Of a stretch of DNA of 32,195 nt, positions 24,812 through 31,957 are shown piece after piece. The position numbers were made by a program, and so were the translations under genes. This DNA is from an uncultured Bacteroidales bacterium (GTDB lineage Bacteria > Bacteroidota > Bacteroidia > Bacteroidales > UBA932): assembly GCA_944326385.1 (NCBI GenBank), contig CALVDT010000052.1:1-32195 (forward strand), in the 5' to 3' direction. Below the pieces are notes generated by a model that was given only the letters and a program-made list of their open reading frames with translations, had not been told where the DNA came from and searched no databases. The first letter of the stretch is position 1; each line of letters begins with the position of its first letter.

Positions 24812-25834
24812 ATGAAAGAGAACATAGTCATCATCGGCGGCGGAATAGCCGGACTTGAAGCTGCGGCCCAGCTTCTGGATCTCGGGTACAAGCCGATAAT
24901 AATCGAGAAAAACGACCATCTCGGAGGCCATGTCGCCGACTGGAACAAGCTTTTCCCGGACATGACCCCTGCAAATGATGTAGTCAGCTCCCTTGTGGCA
25001 AGGGCCGCGGATGCAAATATATTCCTGAACACCGAGATCTCGTTTGTAAACAGGCTGAATGACAGTTATAACATCATGCTGTCAAACGGTATTTCCATAA
25101 TCACCCGGATAATACTCCTTGCGACCGGTTTCTCTCTGTTCGATGCATCAAGGAAAGAGGAATACGGATACGGGGTCTATGATCAGGTGATTACAAACAA
25201 GGATCTTGAACACTGGTTCAATACCGGAGACGACCCGCGCATCGGCGACTGTGCAATGAACGCTGTCGGCTTCGTGCACTGTGTCGGTTCACGCGATGAA
25301 AAGGCCAGGAACAGCCAGTGCTCGAAGGTCTGCTGCATCACTGCCGTGAAACAGGCTATCGAACTGAAGCAGATGTTCCCTGAATCAATGGTCTACTGCT
25401 TCTATATGGATCTGAGGATGTTCGGAAAGAAATTCGAGGATTTCTATATATCGGCCCAGAGGGATTACGGCATCCGCTTCATACGCGGACGGGTCTCGGA
25501 AGTGAGCGAGAATATTGACGGAAGGGTGATTGTCAAGGCTGAGGATACCTTATCCGGCAAACCGGTGAAGGTCACTCTTGATCTTCTCGTACTCATGGCC
25601 GGTATGGTATGCAGTCCGGACAGTACCAAGGTTGCCAACATGACCAGTCTTCCTCTCGACTCTGACGGTTTTCTCAAATCAAGGGACAATATCGCCGATA
25701 TCATAGATTCTCCGAGAGAGGGGATCTTCTATGCAGGGGCATGTACGGGGCCGAAGACTGTCCCGGAGACTCTTGCAGAAGCCAGAGCGGCCTCACTGAA
25801 GATACATCTTTATATTAAAGGGCTGGAGAAGTGA
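24812..25834 (+). CDS. HdrA-like FAD flavoprotein without ferredoxin domains (sHdrA/QmoA-type)
   Basis: The 340-residue protein has the dinucleotide-binding motif GGGIAG at residues 9-14 and an FAD-binding fold through to the end (ATGFSLFD near 104, DGFLKSRDNI and then FYAGACTG). Cys157, Cys170, Cys174 and Cys175 in HCVGSRDE and QCSKVCC are the HdrA-type cysteines that hold a [4Fe-4S] cluster. It lacks both the N-terminal and C-terminal ferredoxin domains of methanogen HdrA, so it cannot bifurcate in that way. Size and layout match sHdrA or QmoA. Its stop overlaps the next start by one base. The 10-mer TAAAAGTACT upstream (24781-24790) also precedes the cysteate synthase gene. Confidence 0.86.
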   Translation: MKENIVIIGGGIAGLEAAAQLLDLGYKPIIIEKNDHLGGHVADWNKLFPDMTPANDVVSSLVARAADANIFLNTEISFVNRLNDSYNIMLSNGISIITRIILLATGFSLFDASRKEEYGYGVYDQVITNKDLEHWFNTGDDPRIGDCAMNAVGFVHCVGSRDEKARNSQCSKVCCITAVKQAIELKQMFPESMVYCFYMDLRMFGKKFEDFYISAQRDYGIRFIRGRVSEVSENIDGRVIVKAEDTLSGKPVKVTLDLLVLMAGMVCSPDSTKVANMTSLPLDSDGFLKSRDNIADIIDSPREGIFYAGACTGPKTVPETLAEARAASLKIHLYIKGLEK

Positions 25835-26166
25835 TGGATTTCGGATTCAGAATATCGCCGAGTTCAGCTGTCAATCTGGACAATGTCGATCTCGAGAAGT
25901 TCGAGGAACTGCACAGGATCGAGCCTGATGTATATAAATGCATGGCATGCGGCTCCTGCAGTGCGACCTGCCCTGCCGCAAGATTCTCGGGAATGAGTCT
26001 CAGGAAAGTGATTCTCGCATTGCAGCGGGGAAAGGAAAAGGAAGCGCTGGCCATGATGAAAAACTGCATGCTCTGCGGAAAATGCACCATGGTGTGTCCG
26101 AGAGGCATCAATACAAGGCATCTTATCCTGTCCATCTGCAGAATCTACAAGGAGGAGACCAAATGA
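25834..26166 (+). CDS. Short HdrC-like double-cluster ferredoxin subunit
   Basis: The 110-residue protein has two [4Fe-4S] sites: Cys36, 39, 42 and 46 in CMACGSCSATCP and Cys78, 81, 84 and 88 in CMLCGKCTMVCP. It is the classical short HdrC and would connect the HdrA flavoprotein to the membrane subunit that follows. The GTG at 25831 is also possible, but the ATG at 25834 overlaps the hdrA stop in the common TGATG way. Four bases overlap the next gene, so all three are probably translationally coupled. Confidence 0.88.
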   Translation: MDFGFRISPSSAVNLDNVDLEKFEELHRIEPDVYKCMACGSCSATCPAARFSGMSLRKVILALQRGKEKEALAMMKNCMLCGKCTMVCPRGINTRHLILSICRIYKEETK

Positions 26167-28040
26167 GAGAGAGATTTCTGACAGGCTACAACGATTTCGT
26201 GCTTCCGTTTGTCTGCGGGATGCTTTTCGTCATCATCTACTGTCTTGCAGGCATGATAAGGATCATCATGCAGCTGCCGGTCCAGGACAGGAAGAAGTTT
26301 TTCCTTTCCCTCATAACACCGAAGACCCTGATCAAGGACATCAAGGATATTTTCCTCAAATGCCTTATCCATGTCGACCTTTGGAAAAGGAACAAGCTGC
26401 TCGGCTACATGCATTCCAGCATAGCGTTCGGGTGGTTCATGCTGATAGTGGTGGGGCATATAGAAGTCATCCTCTACACTTCGAACCTCGGAGCAAAGGC
26501 CCTCTACTATCCGATCTTCTTCAGATATTTCGTTGCCGAGACGGAAAGCACCATGAGAGGGTCGCTGATATTCTTCCTCATGGACTTCTTCCTGCTCGTG
26601 GTACTCAGCGGAATCGTCCTCGCGATAATAAAAAGAGTCAGATCGCGGCTTTTCGGCATGAGGCGTACCACCAACCCGAGTTTCCTTGACCTGGTCGGAC
26701 TTTATTCTCTCTGGTCAATCTTTCCGCTCAGGCTTCTGGCGGAATCATTTACCGCAGACATCAGCGGAGGCTCCTTCCTGACAAAGTCCCTGAATTATGT
26801 CTTCACTGAATTTCTCAGCAACCATGCCAACATGCTGCCTGCATGGTGGGCATATTCATGCGCCCTGGGGATATTCTTCTTCGTGCTGCCTTTCACAAGG
26901 TACATGCACATCCCGACAGAGATTCTCCTTATACCGCTGAGGAATGCCGGAATCAGGATTGTCAATGCCAGAAAAGGACTTGCCAAAGCCCAGGTATATG
27001 CCTGTCCGAGCTGTGGCGTATGTATCGATGCATGTCCGATGGGAGTCCAGAAAGGCAACATAAAGGACACCACCGTGTATCTCAACCGGCAGATCAAAAG
27101 GAACAACGAGACAAGGATAGAAGAAATAAGCGACAAATGTCTCCTTTGCGGCAAATGTACTGCTGTCTGCCCTGTCGGAGTCGAAGGGGACAAACTGAGG
27201 ATAGCCCAAAGGTCCATAAGGAAATACAGTTACAGTCCAGACTACTCGAATATTGATGTCGCGGCTGAAATAAATGCATGTAACAACTTTGTTAGTGGTG
27301 ATAACAACAATGTTTCATCCATTGAAAACAAGAAGGTTCTCTACTTCGCAGGTTGTATGACAGCCTTGACGCCTGCCATAAGGAAGACCACTGTGTCTAT
27401 TCTGTCCAAGGCAGGTATCAGCTATAGCATGATGGATAAGGATGGCGGCATATGCTGCGGGAGACCGATATTCATGGCAGGAAGATTCGACCAGGCAAAG
27501 CAGCTTGTGGAGAAGAATACCGAAATCATAATGAATTCCGGTGCAGACATACTTCTTCTTACCTGCCCTATCTGCTACAAGATTTTCAGGGAGAAGTACA
27601 CGCTTCCGGGGATCGAGATCATCCACCATACTGAATTCATCGAAAGACTCATATCTTCCGGAAGAATCAAGATCAGCAAAGACACGACCAGATATGTTTT
27701 CCATGACCCTTGCGAACTCGGACGTGGATGCGGAGTCTACGAGCAGCCGAGAAAAGTCCTTGCTTCTGCCGGAAACCTTGTAGAAGCAGCAAAGAACCGT
27801 CAGGAAAGCATCTGCTGCGGCGGCAGTCTCGGAAGTCTTACTCTCGGGTTCGACAAAAGGAGGGCCATGACCGAAAACGCATTGGCAAACCTTGTCTCCG
27901 ATGACCCGGACAGGATAGTGACTGCATGTCCTTTGTGCCTTGATACGTTTGCCAGATATTCTGACCGTCCTGTGGAAGACATTTCCCAGGTTATCGACAG
28001 GGTGTCGGTTCCGGCGGATAAGAAACGAAACGATAATTAA
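26163..28040 (+). CDS. Membrane cytochrome-like domain fused to ferredoxin and HdrD-like CCG modules
   Basis: The 625-residue protein is a fusion. Residues 12-34, 82-104, 134-156 and 226-246 are membrane helices (a further one near 172-192 is less clear) of the NarI/DsrM/HmeC cytochrome b type. Histidines 84, 99, 221 and 249 are candidate heme ligands. Two [4Fe-4S] motifs follow at Cys281-291 and Cys326-336. The C-terminal half has two intact CCG domains: Cys398, CC 431-432 and CPIC 468-471, then Cys517, CC 551-552 and CPLC 589-592. It should exchange electrons with menaquinone. The ATG at 26163 follows AAGGAGG by seven bases and overlaps the upstream stop; the frame is open to 25938 but that lies inside the previous gene. 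Confidence 0.85.
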   Translation: MRERFLTGYNDFVLPFVCGMLFVIIYCLAGMIRIIMQLPVQDRKKFFLSLITPKTLIKDIKDIFLKCLIHVDLWKRNKLLGYMHSSIAFGWFMLIVVGHIEVILYTSNLGAKALYYPIFFRYFVAETESTMRGSLIFFLMDFFLLVVLSGIVLAIIKRVRSRLFGMRRTTNPSFLDLVGLYSLWSIFPLRLLAESFTADISGGSFLTKSLNYVFTEFLSNHANMLPAWWAYSCALGIFFFVLPFTRYMHIPTEILLIPLRNAGIRIVNARKGLAKAQVYACPSCGVCIDACPMGVQKGNIKDTTVYLNRQIKRNNETRIEEISDKCLLCGKCTAVCPVGVEGDKLRIAQRSIRKYSYSPDYSNIDVAAEINACNNFVSGDNNNVSSIENKKVLYFAGCMTALTPAIRKTTVSILSKAGISYSMMDKDGGICCGRPIFMAGRFDQAKQLVEKNTEIIMNSGADILLLTCPICYKIFREKYTLPGIEIIHHTEFIERLISSGRIKISKDTTRYVFHDPCELGRGCGVYEQPRKVLASAGNLVEAAKNRQESICCGGSLGSLTLGFDKRRAMTENALANLVSDDPDRIVTACPLCLDTFARYSDRPVEDISQVIDRVSVPADKKRNDN

Positions 28041-28053
28041 AAGTACTATAATC

Positions 28054-29340
28054 ATGACCTTTAAACCTGTAGACTACACTTTGATGAACTGTGCAGACGG
28101 AAGGATGTTCGAAGATTCCGGCTGGACGCTGGCAGACCCGCAGAGCAAGACCCCTTCACTTGTAAGGGCTGTATATAAGGAAAGGAAATTCACTCTTCGC
28201 GATGATCTGGACGGCTTCTACCGTTTTGCGAACTGGCTTCCGGTCAAAAGGACCCTGAACCATTCTTCCGCACCGGTCACATATAAGAGCAAGGCTCTTG
28301 CCGAATACCTTTCGCTGGACAACCTGTATATTACCTTTTCCGGTTATTATCCGGAAATAGGAGCATCGATGCAGACCTGTTCATTCAAGGAGACCGAAGC
28401 ATATTCAGTATGTGCAAGGCTGCCGGAAAACGAGGAAAGGATACTTGTCGTGGCATCTGCCGGCAATACTGCGAGAGCTTTTGCAAAAGTCTGCTCCGAT
28501 AACGGAATCCGCCTCCTTCTCAGTATCCCGGAGGACAATATCCATGCTCTATGGTTCGAAAAGCCGCTGGACAGCTGCGTGAGGATCATGGCTGCTCCCA
28601 AAGGTGCGGATTATTTCGATGCTATCGCACTCGGAGACAAAGTATGCGAGTCTCCGCGTTTCTTTGCGGAAGGCGGTGCCAAGAACATAGCAAGAAGGGA
28701 CGGCATGGGGACTACCCTGCTGTCAGCCGTGGAAGTCATCGGCAGGATTCCTGATGCCTATTTCCAGGCCATCGGAAGCGGGACAGGTACCATTGCTGTC
28801 TGGGAGAACAATCTCCGGCTTATCGAAGACGGCAGATTCGGCAGCCATAAGATGAAGCTGTATCCATCACAGAATGATCCGTTCACCATAATGTACGATT
28901 CCTGGAAGGCCGGTTCAAGGGAACTTCTGCCCCTGACTCCGGACGAGGCAAGGAAACAGGCCTCGATAATAAAGGCAAAGGTCCTTTCCAACAGGAAACC
29001 GCCGTATTCCCTTGCCGGAGGTCTCTACGATGCCATGAAGGATGCCGGAGGAGACATCTACAAGGTGACGAACGATGAGCTGGATCAATGGAAGGAACGG
29101 TATCATGCACTTGAGGGAGTCGACATTTACTCTGCTGCTGCCGTAGCGGTTTCAAGTCTGGAGAAAGCGGTAAAGGACGGCACTGTGAAGCATGATGACA
29201 TCATAATGCTGAACATAACGGGCGGCGGTGAGGAACTTGCCAAGGCTCATAAGAAAGTGGTTTATGCCCAGCCTGACATTGTCCTGGATCCGGCTCTCCC
29301 TGCATCGGAGATAATCGGCAAGGTAGAAAAACTGTTTTAG
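28054..29340 (+). CDS. Cysteate synthase (PLP-dependent, threonine synthase fold)
   Basis: Cysteate synthase makes L-cysteate from O-phospho-L-serine and sulfite. It is known from coenzyme M synthesis in Methanosarcina and, in Bacteroidota, supplies sulfonolipids. The 428-residue length fits. The PLP lysine is Lys112 in TCSFKETEA. The phosphate cup is SAGNTARAFA near 135-144, with GSGTGTIAVWE further on. Stretches such as LYITFSGYYPEIGASMQT, EGGAKNIARRDGMGT and NRKPPYSLAGGLYDAMKDAGG are closest to archaeal cysteate synthases as I recall them, not to ThrC. The ATG at 28054 lies 13 bases after the Hdr fusion gene. The enzyme assignment is from family memory, not from a search. Confidence 0.82.
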   Translation: MTFKPVDYTLMNCADGRMFEDSGWTLADPQSKTPSLVRAVYKERKFTLRDDLDGFYRFANWLPVKRTLNHSSAPVTYKSKALAEYLSLDNLYITFSGYYPEIGASMQTCSFKETEAYSVCARLPENEERILVVASAGNTARAFAKVCSDNGIRLLLSIPEDNIHALWFEKPLDSCVRIMAAPKGADYFDAIALGDKVCESPRFFAEGGAKNIARRDGMGTTLLSAVEVIGRIPDAYFQAIGSGTGTIAVWENNLRLIEDGRFGSHKMKLYPSQNDPFTIMYDSWKAGSRELLPLTPDEARKQASIIKAKVLSNRKPPYSLAGGLYDAMKDAGGDIYKVTNDELDQWKERYHALEGVDIYSAAAVAVSSLEKAVKDGTVKHDDIIMLNITGGGEELAKAHKKVVYAQPDIVLDPALPASEIIGKVEKLF

Positions 29341-29349
29341 AATATCATC

Positions 29350-30279
29350 ATGGGATTGTTTTTGCTTCAGGCTGCCGACAGCGTTGCCGCAGCCGACACA
29401 CTGGATCTTCAGAAGACCACAGTGGAACTTGTGGAAAAACTGGCCACGACTCCGGCTGACCAGCTGCTTGCAGAATTCGGGGACAAGGCTATTGCATTCG
29501 GGCTTAAAGTCCTGGCTGCTCTTGTCATCTATGTGGTCGGAGCATGGATTATCAGGAAAATCAAGAAGATAATCCACAATATCTTCGTAAAACGGAATAC
29601 GGAGCATTCCATAGCATCTTTCGTGGAAAGCCTTGTCAGCATAGCCCTGACTGTATTTCTGGTCATCTTCACCATCAGTGCACTCGGGATAAACACCACT
29701 TCCATAGCAGCCTTGCTTGCTGCAGGAGGTATGGCCATAGGTATGGCATTGAGCGGGACTGTCCAGAATTTTGCCGGCGGAATAATGCTGCTGGTTTTCA
29801 AACCGTTCAAGGCAGGTGACTTTATCGAGGCACAGGGCTTCAGCGGAACCGTTACCGATGTGACCATAGTCAGCACGAAACTCACCACGACAGACAACAG
29901 AAGCATAATCATACCTAACGGTGCCCTGTCGAACGGTACGATCAACAATTACTCCCAGAACGTGTACCGCAGGCTGGAATGGCTGGTCGATGTAGAATAT
30001 GGCGCATCCTCGCCTAAAGTCAAGGAAGTTCTCCAGAAGATAGTGGATGACGAAAAACGCATAGTATATTCACCGGCAGCCCCTGCTGATCCTACTATTG
30101 CCCTCAATGCACTGAGAGACAGCAGTGTCCAGTTTGTAGTGCGGGCATGGGTGAAGAAGGAGGATTACTGGGATGTGCTGTATGCCGTGAATGAGGCGAT
30201 TTATCTAAGGATTCCGGAGAATGGGATAGAGTTCCCGTTCCCGCAGCTTGATGTTCATATAAACAATGGAGACCAGTAG
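29350..30279 (+). CDS. mscS: MscS family mechanosensitive channel
   Basis: The 309-residue protein is a small-conductance mechanosensitive channel of the inner membrane that releases solutes under hypo-osmotic shock. Membrane helices are at about residues 48-68, 90-112 and 116-142. The third has the Gly/Ala-rich pore pattern, GMAIGMALSGTVQNFAGGIM. The cytosolic beta domain follows with FKPFKAGDFIEAQGFSGTV and IIIPNGALSNGTINNYS. An alpha-beta domain and FPFPQLDVHI end the protein as in E. coli MscS. The N-terminal 40 residues are polar and helical. It starts nine bases after cysteate synthase. Its last nine codons and stop lie inside the inverted repeat at 30252-30301. Confidence 0.92.
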   Translation: MGLFLLQAADSVAAADTLDLQKTTVELVEKLATTPADQLLAEFGDKAIAFGLKVLAALVIYVVGAWIIRKIKKIIHNIFVKRNTEHSIASFVESLVSIALTVFLVIFTISALGINTTSIAALLAAGGMAIGMALSGTVQNFAGGIMLLVFKPFKAGDFIEAQGFSGTVTDVTIVSTKLTTTDNRSIIIPNGALSNGTINNYSQNVYRRLEWLVDVEYGASSPKVKEVLQKIVDDEKRIVYSPAAPADPTIALNALRDSSVQFVVRAWVKKEDYWDVLYAVNEAIYLRIPENGIEFPFPQLDVHINNGDQ

Positions 30280-30301
30280 GTCTCCATTGTTTATATGAAC
30301 A
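30252..30301. repeat. 23-bp perfect inverted repeat spanning the mscS stop codon
   Basis: Bases 30252-30274 are perfectly complementary to 30279-30301 around the four-base loop AGTA. The left arm encodes the last residues of MscS (VHINNGDQ), and the TAG stop (30277-30279) spans the end of the loop and the first base of the right arm. No T-run follows, so it is not a classical intrinsic terminator. It would give a very stable hairpin on the mRNA 3' end, or might be a protein-binding or duplication-derived site. Confidence 0.85.
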
Positions 30302-30304
30302 AAC

Positions 30305-30321
30305 GTCTTCCGAAGGAAGAC
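30305..30321. repeat. Short perfect hairpin GTCTTCC-GAA-GGAAGAC
   Basis: Seven perfect pairs around a three-base loop stand three bases after the 23-bp inverted repeat. The pair of hairpins may form one transcript-ending structure. Loop context is GAA. Confidence 0.6.
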
Positions 30322-30345
30322 TATGTCCTCTTAACCCCCGTTGGC

Positions 30346-30464
30346 GGTGTGTTATAAATGCAAACTGCTGCGTTATTATCGGGATTCAGGCTAAGTCATT
30401 TACGAAAGTAAACTCCTGTCGCCTTCACCCTCAACGCCTTGCATTTTATCAATTCCAACACACC
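30346..30464 (+). ncRNA. Candidate structured RNA with nested helices and a GAAA tetraloop
   Basis: A 119-base fold can be drawn by eye. P1 pairs GGTGTGTT (30346-30353) with AACACACC (30457-30464). P2 pairs ATAAATGCAA (30354-30363) with TTGCATTTTAT (30439-30449), with one bulged base. P3 pairs GCGTT (30370-30374) with AACGC (30433-30437), and P4 pairs CAGG (30387-30390) with CCTG (30415-30418). P5 is TTTAC-GAAA-GTAAA (30399-30412). The GNRA loop closed by C-G is on the plus strand. The fold lies in the gap between mscS and the flavodiiron gene, just before a terminator. It could be a small RNA, a 3'-UTR structure or a dispersed repeat. I know no family that fits. Confidence 0.4.
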
Positions 30465-30468
30465 TAAA

Positions 30469-30510
30469 GAGACTGCACCAAAATTTACCATTTTGACGCA
30501 GTCTCATTTT
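30469..30510. terminator. Terminator between mscS and the flavodiiron gene
   Basis: GAGACTGC (30469-30476) pairs with GCAGTCTC (30498-30505), and the loop contains a second stem, CAAAAT (30479-30484) with ATTTTG (30490-30495). A short T-run follows on the plus strand (ATTTT), and a short one on the minus strand, so it may work in both directions. It ends five bases before the flavodiiron stop codon. Confidence 0.65.
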
Positions 30511-31700
30511 CATATCCTGTCGGCAAGGGCGGCCATGTCACATTTTTCAGGAGAGTAAGCCTGCGGGAATGAAATACCGTCGGAAATGAGTTCAAATCCC
30601 AGTTTCGAGGCCATCTCGTTCAGAAGCTTCACACTGGCGCCCGCCCATGTGTAAGAACCGAATGCTGCAAAGCGTCTGTTCTTCATCAGACGAGCCGAAA
30701 GGCCGTACATGAAATTATATGCCGGAGGAAAAATATCGTTATTGTAGGTCGGAGCTCCTACTGCGATCGTATCATATTTGAAGGCATCCCTGTATGCGTA
30801 TGAAACGTTCTCGGTGCAGAGATTGTGGATAGCATATTCCACTCCCCTTTTCTCCAGTTCCGCAGCCAGTGCCTTTGCAGCCTTGGCTGTATTCCCGTAC
30901 ATCGAAGCATAGACTATGCATACCCCTTTCTCTCCTTCATAGCGGCTGAGCTTGTCGTAATATGCCATTACTTCAGGAATATTTTTCTCCCATACCGGAC
31001 CATGCGTGCTGCAGATTCTGGCAATCTCCAGTCCGGAAAGCTTTTTCATCGCAGCCTGTACCGTCTGCCCGTATTTGCCGACGATATTGGAGTAATAGCG
31101 TCTCATTTCATCCTTGAAGGCCGAGAACGAGTCTGCTGCACTGTCCGTGCTTCCGAGCAGTCGTGCAGACGAGTCTGTAATCCCATCTGCCACACCTCCG
31201 AACGTACCGAAGGCATCTCCGGAAAACAATGTCTTTTCCTCTTCGAAATATGTAACCATGGTTTCCGGCCAATGTACCATCGGAGCCATGTAAAACGCGA
31301 GTGTGCTTGAGCCGAGACATATCTTGTCTCCTTCCTTCACCACTTGGATATTGTCGGCAAGCCCGTAATACCCCTTTATCATAGGTACTGTCTTGGCGTT
31401 CCCTATTATGCGGATGTCAGGATAATTCTCGCGGATAAGAGCCATCAGGGAAGAATGGTCCGGCTCCATGTGGTTGACCACAAGGTAGTCTATTTTCCTG
31501 TCTCCGATCTCCTTCCTGATGTTCTCCAGATATTCGGCCGCAAAACCGGCTTCTGCTGTGTCAATCAAGGCAATCTTCTCATCGATGACCAGATAAGAAT
31601 TGTAGCTTACACCGAACGGCAGCGGCCACATGCCTTCAAATATGACTTTCTCAAGGTCATTGACCCCGACATATCTTATTTTTCCGGAAATATTCCCCAT
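30510..31700 (-). CDS. Flavodiiron protein (FprA/ROO-like oxygen or NO reductase)
   Basis: Flavodiiron proteins reduce O2 to water, or NO to N2O, protecting anaerobes in the cytoplasm. The 396-residue protein has a metallo-beta-lactamase-like di-iron domain: His77, Glu79, Asp81 and His82 in NHMEPDHS, His143 in VHWPETM and Asp162 in SGDAFG, with a later CSTHGPVW His. The flavodoxin domain starts near residue 250 with the FMN-binding loop YASMYGNTAKAA and continues with AVGAPTYNNDIFP. No rubredoxin or extra module is present, so it should take electrons from separate rubredoxin or ferredoxin. The frame is open to 31733, but the ATG at 31700 begins the conserved sequence. It converges with the mscS operon. 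Confidence 0.92.
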   Translation of the reverse strand: MGNISGKIRYVGVNDLEKVIFEGMWPLPFGVSYNSYLVIDEKIALIDTAEAGFAAEYLENIRKEIGDRKIDYLVVNHMEPDHSSLMALIRENYPDIRIIGNAKTVPMIKGYYGLADNIQVVKEGDKICLGSSTLAFYMAPMVHWPETMVTYFEEEKTLFSGDAFGTFGGVADGITDSSARLLGSTDSAADSFSAFKDEMRRYYSNIVGKYGQTVQAAMKKLSGLEIARICSTHGPVWEKNIPEVMAYYDKLSRYEGEKGVCIVYASMYGNTAKAAKALAAELEKRGVEYAIHNLCTENVSYAYRDAFKYDTIAVGAPTYNNDIFPPAYNFMYGLSARLMKNRRFAAFGSYTWAGASVKLLNEMASKLGFELISDGISFPQAYSPEKCDMAALADRI

Positions 31701-31730
31701 GATTTTTTTTGTTTTATCTGTTATAAATGG

Positions 31731-31738
31731 CAAATATA
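31731..31738 (-). promoter_or_regulatory. -7 promoter box for the flavodiiron gene
   Basis: The minus strand reads TATATTTG, an exact -7 match. The transcription start would be near 31724, 24 bases before the ATG at 31700. No clear -33 element is at the usual distance. Confidence 0.6.
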
Positions 31739-31865
31739 AATAAACTCGCCCACATACGGATAGATTTCGGAAGAATAATGCAAGCTGCTGGAAATGAAAC
31801 GTAATGTGCGGTTATATTCCATATCCGTCATTGGGGGCATATTTGCCATTTGTTTTTACATTCAA

Positions 31866-31928
31866 TACGGCATATTCTATTGGAGAAAAATGAAATTTTC
31901 CCATTTTTCTCCAATAGAATATGCCGTA
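31866..31928. repeat. 27-bp perfect inverted repeat upstream of the ATPase gene
   Basis: Bases 31866-31892 are perfectly complementary to 31902-31928 around a nine-base loop. Arms begin TACGGCATATTC and end in GGAGAAAAATG at the loop side. The structure could be a bidirectional terminator, a transposon-like end or a regulator site. A smaller inverted repeat, ACGGATA (31756-31762) with TATCCGT (31822-31828), lies in the same 257-base gap. Confidence 0.75.
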
Positions 31929-31945
31929 ATCCGGATATTTTTCTC

Positions 31946-31953
31946 TACTTTTG
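31946..31953 (+). promoter_or_regulatory. -7 promoter box close to the ATPase start
   Basis: TACTTTTG fits TAnnTTTG and lies only four bases before the ATG at 31958. If it is used, the transcript would start at or inside the start codon and be leaderless. Otherwise translation may start lower, for example at the ATG in VMHNGM. Confidence 0.4.
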
Positions 31954-31957
31954 CTGC

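Noticed and set aside
25938-26162. Upstream extension of the membrane fusion gene by 75 codons
   Set aside because: The extension overlaps the preceding HdrC-like gene in another frame and its translation is arginine- and histidine-rich with no helix pattern. The ATG at 26163 fits both the overlap and the site AAGGAGG.
22968-28040. Methanogen-type heterodisulfide reductase
   Set aside because: The HdrA lacks the bifurcation ferredoxin domains, there is no MvhADG, and the neighbours are bacterial. The host is not a methanogen.
28054-29340. Threonine synthase or other threonine synthase-like enzyme
   Set aside because: The sequence around FSGYYPEIGASMQT and GGAKNIARRDGMGT is of the cysteate synthase type as I know it, and there are no threonine-pathway genes nearby. 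This rests on memory and should be checked by search.
30300-30510. Small minus-strand coding frame ending near 30321
   Set aside because: It is only about 24 codons before a stop, with no start signal or promoter. The RNA-like folding explains the sequence better.
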